In this document: positions 31,668 to 37,406 of the stretch, one piece after another | Layout: every line of letters starts with the position of its first letter | How positions within the stretch are numbered: the stretch's first letter is position 1 | Origin: an uncultured Bacilli bacterium | Lineage (GTDB): Bacteria > Bacillota_I > Bacilli_A > RF39 > UBA660 | NCBI GenBank assembly: GCA_934089255.1 | Contig: CAKOJI010000010.1 | Span: 1-37,406 of the forward strand | Length of the DNA: 37,406 nt | Direction of reading: 5' to 3' | Notes under the pieces: generated by a model | Database searches by the model: none | The model's input: the letters and a program-made list of their open reading frames with translations, nothing else | What the model was told of the DNA's origin: nothing | Made by a program: the position numbers and the translations under genes

Positions 31668-32198
31668 CTAACACTCCTCTAATATCTTTTCTATTTCTTT
31701 AACTTCATTAACTATAACAAATTGACTAAATAAATCTTTACTTATAAATCCAGTTTTAATATTATCTTTCATCCAATCTATTATATTATTATAAAAACCT
31801 TTATAATTCATTAATATAATTTTTTTATTTCCTAAGCTTGCTCTATATTCTTCTAACGCACAAGTAAATTCTGCAAGTGTCCCTATACCACCAGGTAATA
31901 TAACTGTATAATCACTTCCAAAATAAAGTTTCTTAAACCTAAGTAGCGTATCATTTACTCTAATACATTTAGCTTTCGGAATTTTTTTAAAATCACGTTC
32001 ATATTTTGGAACAGTACACGCATAAACTTTTCTATTATTTTCAATAAACGCTTTATAACAAGCTCCCATCATAGACTCATTAGCAGCACCAAACATTAAA
32101 TCAAACCCTCGAGTAGCAAAAACATTTGATACTTCACTAGCTAAATCTAAATATTCTTTTTCTTTAGTACTATAAGCACTAGCAATAAAAACTTTCAT
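31668..32198 (-). CDS. LOG-family Rossmann-fold protein
   Basis: A 176-aa protein with the LOG signature PGGIGTLAEF near residue 102, in a fold starting VFIASAYSTKE. The family includes cytokinin-activating phosphoribohydrolases acting on nucleoside 5'-monophosphates (the PGGxGTxxE loop is the catalytic site), though bacterial members have varied roles. It is first in the operon with glyS and behind the T-box-like leader. AAGGTGAT precedes the start. Whether it works in nucleotide turnover or tRNA-related metabolism is not known. Confidence 0.85.
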   Translation of the reverse strand: MKVFIASAYSTKEKEYLDLASEVSNVFATRGFDLMFGAANESMMGACYKAFIENNRKVYACTVPKYERDFKKIPKAKCIRVNDTLLRFKKLYFGSDYTVILPGGIGTLAEFTCALEEYRASLGNKKIILMNYKGFYNNIIDWMKDNIKTGFISKDLFSQFVIVNEVKEIEKILEEC

Positions 32199-32234
32199 CT
32201 AATCACCTTCTATAATATACGTAAAATATATATA

Positions 32235-32333
32235 AAAAAGACTAAAGCATAGGGGCGATATCTTTCGCTGTTCCACCCTACTTTGGTCTCTTTATCTAAT
32301 AGCTCGAGATATTCCACATCCGTCATCACTTAT
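32235..32333 (-). ncRNA. T-box-like leader of the LOG-glyS operon
   Basis: On the minus strand the T-box core is clear: TAGGG (32280-32276), bulge TGGAACA (32275-32269), GCGA / TCGC hairpin (32268-32255) and CCCTA (32254-32250). The bulge UGGA pairs with a UCCA 3' end, fitting tRNA-Gly (discriminator U). The stem continues downward into GACCAAAG / CTTTAGTC (one mismatch) and a T-run (32239-32234), a terminator. Only about 50 bases separate the inferred start from the core, too short for a classical stem I; I could not place a specifier loop with confidence. Confidence 0.6.
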
Positions 32334-32339
32334 AAGAAT

Positions 32340-32368
32340 ATTTTATTATATTTTTTTCATTTTGTCTA
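32340..32368 (-). promoter_or_regulatory. Promoter of the LOG-glyS operon
   Basis: Minus-strand -35 TAGACA (32368-32363), 17-bp spacer, -10 TAAAAT (32345-32340). The start would be near 32333, giving a leader of about 135 bases. Confidence 0.65.
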
Positions 32369-32398
32369 GATATATGTTATATTATTAATGGTGATTTT

Positions 32399-32746
32399 AT
32401 GAAATTAATATCTACTTCATTTTTAGAAATTAAAAAAAGTAAATTTTATTCATACTTATATCAAATAGACTCTTTAGAAGAAATTGATACTATTTTAAAT
32501 ATTATTAAAAACGAAAATAAAAAAGCAAAACATTTTCCATATGCTTATATATTTAACGGTGTAGCAAAAAAAACAGATGATAAAGAACCTAATGGTACTT
32601 GTGGAACACCTATATATAATGTATTAACAAGAAATAATCTAAATAACCATTTACTAATAGTAGTTAGATATTTTGGTGGTACAAAATTAGGTGTTGGTCC
32701 ATTACTTAGAAGTTATACTAAAGTTGCAAATGATGTTATAAAATAA
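32399..32746 (+). CDS. YigZ/IMPACT N-terminal domain protein
   Basis: A 115-aa protein of the UPF0029 (YigZ, IMPACT) family: KKSKFYSYLYQI, KHFPYAYIF, KEPNGTCGTPIYNVL and VVRYFGGTKLGVGPLLRSYTK are the family motifs. Full YigZ is about 200 residues with a second, EF-G-like domain, which is absent here; the gene ends normally, so this looks like a natural one-domain version. GGTGATTTT precedes the start. Possibly linked to translation control in eukaryotic relatives. Confidence 0.85.
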   Translation: MKLISTSFLEIKKSKFYSYLYQIDSLEEIDTILNIIKNENKKAKHFPYAYIFNGVAKKTDDKEPNGTCGTPIYNVLTRNNLNNHLLIVVRYFGGTKLGVGPLLRSYTKVANDVIK

Positions 32747-32778
32747 TTAATATTACATACTATTTATTAGGTGATTTA

Positions 32779-33135
32779 ATGAAATACGCAAAAAAATATT
32801 ATAAATCAGTACTTATATTTATATCTTCACTTATCATAATACCAATATTTCTTACATTACTTAATATACTTAAATTAAAAACTTATAGAGTATCTATAAT
32901 TATAGTAAGTTCTATACTAACGTTTATAATTGGTTTTATACTAGGTAAAAAAACAGATAAAAATGGCTACTTAAAAGGTTTACTGTTATCAACAATATGT
33001 ATATTAATTTTATTAATATTATCCTTAGTATTTAAATATAAATTAAATATAAATTCTTTAATTTATTACATTATATTAATAATTAGTACTACATTTGGTT
33101 CTACACTAGGTATAAACAAAAAAATAAAATCTTAA
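32779..33135 (+). CDS. TIGR04086-like membrane protein
   Basis: A 118-aa protein with four membrane helices (about residues 8-29, 38-56, 64-84, 92-110) and GKKTDKNGYLKGLLLSTICI, the pattern of TIGR04086 membrane proteins of Firmicutes (often near yajC/secD, function unknown). Its 3' end shares a terminator hairpin with the convergent 612-aa gene; the stop codons overlap by two bases. Confidence 0.7.
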   Translation: MKYAKKYYKSVLIFISSLIIIPIFLTLLNILKLKTYRVSIIIVSSILTFIIGFILGKKTDKNGYLKGLLLSTICILILLILSLVFKYKLNINSLIYYIILIISTTFGSTLGINKKIKS

Positions 33136-33152
33136 CATTTAGATTTTATTTT
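33121..33152. terminator. Shared terminator, overlapping both stop codons
   Basis: A 12-bp stem (33121-33132 with 33141-33152) and an 8-base loop; the plus-strand stop (33133-33135) and the minus-strand stop (33134-33132) lie at its loop. T-rich tracts flank it on both strands. Confidence 0.7.
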
Positions 33153-34970
33153 TATTTTTAATATATTATTTAAAAAGCATACATTCTCTTTTGTAATAAC
33201 ACTAGGATAATTATATAAAATACTATAAAGTATTTTATCACTTTCACTAATATTTAAATCTTTTAATTTACTATAATTTCTTAATACTTTATTTTTAGAA
33301 ACTAACATACCATCAAAATTATAATATATATCATCTACTAAATAATTATCTATTGCATCAATATTATTTGTAAAATTAGTAACATTACTACTCAATACCT
33401 CAATAATATCTATTGGTATTAAGTCAGTATAATTTTCTAACATACTTTCTACTAATTCTTCATCACTTAATAAATAAGTTTCTTCTTTTCTAATATATCC
33501 ACATAATTTATTATTATCATTTAATATTGGTTCATTAATATATTTATTAAATAAACATCTTTTTATTAAAATATCAGTTTCGTTACTTATTAACCCTATA
33601 TTATTTTTTATTAAATCATATAAACCTATTTCTATAAATTTATCTATTTGATAAGAATAATCTTTCTTTAAAAAATCAAAATTATGTATATCACTATTAA
33701 AATTAATATTATACATTTTATAAATATTAATTAAATATTTTATATATTCATTATTTAAATATAATATATTTTTATCGAACTTTACTATATCTTTTATATT
33801 AAATATAATTTTTAATAATTCTATATTCTTTATAAAATTATCTATATTACTTATTATATCTATAATATTATCTAATAAAAATCTTTCACTAATTAATTTA
33901 TTATTAATTAATTTTAATAAATATGCTAATTCATCTAAACTTAATTTATTTAATAATAATAACATTATATTATTATATTTTTTTACATTAGGTATAGATT
34001 TATCTATTAATTTTATATATTGCTCTAATTCATTAGAATCTAATAATATTTTAGAAGAATCTACATTACATTCATAAGTAGCAAGTATTCTTTCTTTTAA
34101 ATTTACTTGATTATTATCTAATTCTTTTATATCATTTAATATATTACAATATTCCTTATTTACTAAAGAATTATTATATTCTAATAAATATATTTCTAAT
34201 AAATCATTACTAAAAAATTTAGTAATTTCATTAATATTTACTTTCTTATTATTTAATATACTTTCTTTACAACTATTAAGTGCGTTTGTGCGTCTTTTTT
34301 TATTACTAATAAATTTTTTCTTTTTACCTGCTAAATCAATATAAACATTGTTCATATTGCTAATATTTTCTAATAAATGAGGAAAATGATTTCTAATAAC
34401 TTTTTTTGTTTTATTTCTACTTTCTTCACTCATATCTTCTATTTTAGCATTTTGTATTTCTAATAAATCTTTTACTTCTTTAAATATATTTAGTTTGTTC
34501 ATAGTATTTAATAAATTTAATGCTTGATTATACATTCTAAAATCTATTTTATTATTTTTACTAAATATACTTATAATAAACAATTCTATGTCTTTTTCTA
34601 TTTTTAAATTTTTAAACTGTTCTAACATATTCTCATATGTATCTTGTTTTATATATAAATATTCTATTGTTCTACCTGATTCTAAAATATTAAGTATATT
34701 ATCATAAATTATACTTAACATAGAATAATCTTCTGCCTTTATTCTATCAATATATTCCTTTAATGAAGTTATCCTATCATCAATCTTATTTATATCAAAT
34801 CTCGAAAAGCATAAATAAAATAATTTAAATAAAGTACTAACACTTTCTTTAGATAAAGATTCATAATTATATTTAAATTTAGATAAATATTCTAAATCAG
34901 CATCTAACTCGAATTCTTCATCCTCAACTTTATTTAAAAATATGTTAATTAATTTAATATACTTATTCAT
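33132..34970 (-). CDS. Large helical protein of unknown function, 612 aa
   Basis: Not recognised. It is almost wholly helical with many short amphipathic helices and repeated Leu/Ile/Asn/Lys patterns, no signal peptide and no membrane helix. The ATG at 34970 overlaps the end of the 314-aa gene (stop 34965-34963) and has GGTGAAG upstream; the longer frame from 34982 uses a GTG without a ribosome binding site. Translation is coupled to the 314-aa gene, so the two products probably act together. Confidence 0.7.
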   Translation of the reverse strand: MNKYIKLINIFLNKVEDEEFELDADLEYLSKFKYNYESLSKESVSTLFKLFYLCFSRFDINKIDDRITSLKEYIDRIKAEDYSMLSIIYDNILNILESGRTIEYLYIKQDTYENMLEQFKNLKIEKDIELFIISIFSKNNKIDFRMYNQALNLLNTMNKLNIFKEVKDLLEIQNAKIEDMSEESRNKTKKVIRNHFPHLLENISNMNNVYIDLAGKKKKFISNKKRRTNALNSCKESILNNKKVNINEITKFFSNDLLEIYLLEYNNSLVNKEYCNILNDIKELDNNQVNLKERILATYECNVDSSKILLDSNELEQYIKLIDKSIPNVKKYNNIMLLLLNKLSLDELAYLLKLINNKLISERFLLDNIIDIISNIDNFIKNIELLKIIFNIKDIVKFDKNILYLNNEYIKYLINIYKMYNINFNSDIHNFDFLKKDYSYQIDKFIEIGLYDLIKNNIGLISNETDILIKRCLFNKYINEPILNDNNKLCGYIRKEETYLLSDEELVESMLENYTDLIPIDIIEVLSSNVTNFTNNIDAIDNYLVDDIYYNFDGMLVSKNKVLRNYSKLKDLNISESDKILYSILYNYPSVITKENVCFLNNILKIKIKSKC

Positions 34971-35907
34971 TTTCTTCACCACGTAATATCTTTCTTAAAC
35001 AAGAATTATTATCAAGTTCTGTTATATTATCTAAATTACTTTGATATAATTTAAATCTATTATTTAATCTTTCTTTATATAATTTATTAGTTTCTGATTT
35101 ATTAGTTATAGCGCCAATTATTGAATAAGCACCATTTCTTCTATCAAATATAACTCTAGTTTGATTACTTAAATCTCTTACTTCCAATAAATTTTTATAA
35201 TCACTAAATTTAGATAAACATTTAAATGTACCAAATCTTATACTATCTAATAATTTTTTTATAGAATTATAAACAGTAGGATTATCAAGAATATCATAAT
35301 AAATATATGGTTCATCATCACACATAAAAAATATTAATTTATTTTCTACTATTTTTATACTTTTATCTTTATTTTTTAATTTTTCTTTATACTCTAATAT
35401 TTCATTAAACTTTTTTTCATACATATTAAGTTCACTATTTATTGATTTAATATCTTCTTCGTTTGTTTCTATAGTTAATAAACATTTATAAAATTGTATA
35501 GTTACTAAAAAATAATTTAATATTTTAGCAAAAATTTTTATACTGTCTTTAGTGTATTCTTTAGGTAATATATCTAAATAATTATTACTACGTATATTTT
35601 CATCAATAAAACTATTATAAAAATCTTTATGTATTACTTTCTTTTCTACAACTTCACTTTCTTTAGAATTATTATTAGTATAATCAACATAAACTTTACT
35701 AGCTAAAGCAGATTCTTGTATCTTTAATTCTTTTTTATAAAAATCTAACATCTTAACTTTTATATCAATATTACTTAAATATATCTTATTAATAATTTTT
35801 AACACTTCTTCTTTTGAAACACCAAAACTAATTAGTTCTTTATATAAAGAATATAATTCAGTAATAAATTTATTTTTATCTTCATACTTCTTAAGTATTT
35901 TTTCCAT
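34963..35907 (-). CDS. Helical protein with RelE/HigB-like C-terminal domain, 314 aa
   Basis: Residues about 1-80 and 115-190 are helical; the C-terminal part (about 225-300) has LLEVRDLSNQTRVIFDRR, YSIIGAITNKSET and NKLYKERLNNRF, which resembles the strand-helix order of Gp49/HigB and RelE-like ribonuclease toxins (EVR...RVIF...GA..KKS). The catalytic residues of those toxins vary, so activity cannot be judged. If it is a toxin-fold domain, it is fused to a long N-terminal region, unusual for a free toxin. The start has AAAGGGG upstream, partly in the 3' arm of a hairpin (35914-35930). Confidence 0.6.
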   Translation of the reverse strand: MEKILKKYEDKNKFITELYSLYKELISFGVSKEEVLKIINKIYLSNIDIKVKMLDFYKKELKIQESALASKVYVDYTNNNSKESEVVEKKVIHKDFYNSFIDENIRSNNYLDILPKEYTKDSIKIFAKILNYFLVTIQFYKCLLTIETNEEDIKSINSELNMYEKKFNEILEYKEKLKNKDKSIKIVENKLIFFMCDDEPYIYYDILDNPTVYNSIKKLLDSIRFGTFKCLSKFSDYKNLLEVRDLSNQTRVIFDRRNGAYSIIGAITNKSETNKLYKERLNNRFKLYQSNLDNITELDNNSCLRKILRGEENE

Positions 35908-35913
35908 AATAAA

Positions 35914-35930
35914 AACCCCTTTACAGGGTT
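35914..35930 (-). terminator. Hairpin between the surface-protein gene and the RelE-like gene
   Basis: Minus-strand stem AACCC / GGGTT (35930-35926 with 35918-35914) followed by a short T-run. The AAAGGGG ribosome binding site of the next gene overlaps the loop and 3' arm, so the hairpin could also tune its translation. Confidence 0.55.
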
Positions 35931-35963
35931 AATATAATATCATATTAATTAAATTTTGTAAAA

Positions 35964-37406
35964 TCACTGTATTACATAAGGATTTGAAATCGTTCCGTTT
36001 CCGCTAGATATTTGAATTCCTGACTTTAAAGAAACTGCGGGACGGATAGGAAAAGTATTACCTAAATAAGAGCCATCTCTTATTCCACCATCATCAAGCA
36101 CAAAATCTGTGCTCACATAAGTATCAATGCTGTCGAAGTAACTAGGCGACAAAGTCCACCAATAATTAGTTGTTGCATTATTATTTAGATAAAATTTTAA
36201 CTTAAAAGCACTTACTCCTCCTCCAGCATATACTATTTCATCAAATGTTAACATTCCTACTTTATTTATATCAATTTCACCATCTACTCCTGTTGTTTCA
36301 CATTTATAAGATGGTGTTTTTGTTATGGAATATTTATTTCCAGCTGTAAATTTAAAACTTGTTCCAGAATTTATTAAATCATCTACTTTACCTATTACTT
36401 TTCCAGTGCTATCGTAACCATTTGTTTGGTCTCCTATACACCACGTTTCATTTTTTAATAAAGCCTTATCACTTTCGCTTGTTATTTTTCTTTCTAGCCA
36501 TGCATTTAATTTTGTTCTTGCATTATTAGTACTTGAAGCACTATTTATGTAATCGTTTATATAATAACTATTTACTATTTTATAACCATAATTTGCTCCT
36601 ATTATTGTTCCTTGAGTCCCAGTTGCGCCATCAGTTGCATATCCACTATTATCTGTTAAATTTGTTGTACTACAAGTTTTTTCTGAAGCTAATATCATTT
36701 TAATACTTTCATCACCTTGTATCCTAACAATTCTCCAACACATACCTGAAAAATTAACGTAATTATCAATCGGATTTCCTCTAAAATAATAAGTTGTTCC
36801 AATATCATCTTCTGCTGTTGATAATATTTTATCAGTTGCAGTTGTTATGTTATTTACCATTCCAACTGCAGATAGATTTGCTGTAAATATAGATTTACCG
36901 TCAAGTGTTCCATTTTTTGCGTTATTTAATATATTATAAGCAAGTGTTCCTTCTTCAAAAGGCATATAATCTTTTACATCACCTATATTAATTGTTAATG
37001 TACTTGATATATTTGTTATATTTAAACTTATTGTTTGTGAATCACTTGTTACTGTTATTGTGTCTCCATTTACACTAGTTGTAGAACCTTTGTTTATTGT
37101 TATTTGTTTACTTCCTTTTACTGTTCCTTTAGAATCTTTTACATAAAGTGTATGAACTCCTGGTTCTACTGCTGGTATAAAATATTTGTTATCTCTTATT
37201 TGGCTAGTTTTAGGATTGCTTTGCATTTCTACATAATCTCCATCACTAGCATTTGCTACTGTTCCTGTTATATCTACTATATCTGCTAAATTATATATTT
37301 GTACTTTTGCAGATATTGTTTTATTCATGTCTTCACTTTGATCTATATTCATTTCTTTATAGACTACTTTTAATTCATAACTTTGTGTTTCATTTACATC
37401 TATATT
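35964..37406 (-). CDS. Large surface protein, 5' end outside the window
   Basis: The open frame continues through 37406, so the 5' end is missing and the first in-frame ATG at 37352 is internal. The visible N-terminal part (NIDVNETQSYELKVVYKE, then DQSEDMNK) matches residues about 145-180 of the 10048-10983 protein. Next comes an Ig-like region (about codons 40-130 of the visible frame), then a domain with FRGNPIDNYVNFSGMCWRIVR near the middle and NYWWTLSP ... FPIRPAVSLKSG near the end, which resembles the DUF6273-type C-terminal domain of secreted proteins in gut Firmicutes. Probably a cell-surface adhesin; stop is TGA at 35966-35964. Confidence 0.7.
   Translation of the reverse strand, partial: NIDVNETQSYELKVVYKEMNIDQSEDMNKTISAKVQIYNLADIVDITGTVANASDGDYVEMQSNPKTSQIRDNKYFIPAVEPGVHTLYVKDSKGTVKGSKQITINKGSTTSVNGDTITVTSDSQTISLNITNISSTLTINIGDVKDYMPFEEGTLAYNILNNAKNGTLDGKSIFTANLSAVGMVNNITTATDKILSTAEDDIGTTYYFRGNPIDNYVNFSGMCWRIVRIQGDESIKMILASEKTCSTTNLTDNSGYATDGATGTQGTIIGANYGYKIVNSYYINDYINSASSTNNARTKLNAWLERKITSESDKALLKNETWCIGDQTNGYDSTGKVIGKVDDLINSGTSFKFTAGNKYSITKTPSYKCETTGVDGEIDINKVGMLTFDEIVYAGGGVSAFKLKFYLNNNATTNYWWTLSPSYFDSIDTYVSTDFVLDDGGIRDGSYLGNTFPIRPAVSLKSGIQISSGNGTISNPYVIQ

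Noticed and set aside
1..37406. TGA read as tryptophan (Mycoplasma-type code), suggested by the very low GC content
   Set aside because: Tryptophan codons are TGG, and TGA ends at least the 130-aa prepilin-like gene (15317-15315) and the large surface protein (35966-35964).

Overview
The DNA is very AT-rich and densely coded, with Firmicutes-type gene content (class II GlyS, YlbJ/YlbL pair, class B PBP beside rpmG, T-box-like leader, EF-P, UvsE). TGA is a normal stop (for example at 35964-35966 and in the ATGA overlap at 15315-15318), so the standard bacterial code applies and this is not a Mycoplasma-type code-4 genome. The best guess is an uncultured gut-type Bacilli/Mollicutes-neighbour lineage; this is inferred from content and composition only.

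Layout: 1-5424 holds a cut-off SipW-signal surface protein, a divergent GreA, EF-P, L33, a class B PBP, two small proteins and an ORF6N/PLD-like protein. 5556-9999 is ftsK, two unknown genes (one a HEITH metallopeptidase-like protein) and miaA. 10048-18169 has a second surface protein, tRNA-Ser(GCT), the ylbL/ylbJ pair, a three-gene prepilin operon, a DUF1003 protein, a radical SAM/SPASM protein and an ASCH protein. 25236-37406 is again chromosomal: HD hydrolase, uvsE, metG, CDF transporter, CheD-like protein, tRNA-Thr(CGT), tRNA-Gln(CTG), glyS, LOG protein behind a T-box-like leader, YigZ-like and TIGR04086-like proteins, two unknown linked genes, and a large surface protein cut by the window edge.

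The most interesting segment is a 6.87-kb integrated element (18289-25167). It has a tyrosine integrase, an excisionase-like protein, a Cro/CI-type regulator and a dozen small unknown genes, but no recognisable relaxase, replicase or capsid gene. Its ends are a 9-bp repeat that is the anticodon loop (plus one base each side) of a chromosomal tRNA-Arg(CCT). Integration cuts this tRNA gene in two: the 3' half is at 18252-18297 and the 5' half at 25159-25198. Joined, they form a perfect cloverleaf. Just inside the right end the element carries its own complete but different tRNA-Arg(CCT) at 25027-25103, in the same orientation and directly downstream of the old promoter and 5' half, followed by its own terminator. 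The element therefore appears to destroy an anticodon-bearing tRNA gene and replace it with its own.

A second pattern runs through the chromosomal part: intrinsic terminators repeatedly overlap the stop codon of the gene they end, and convergent genes share one such hairpin.
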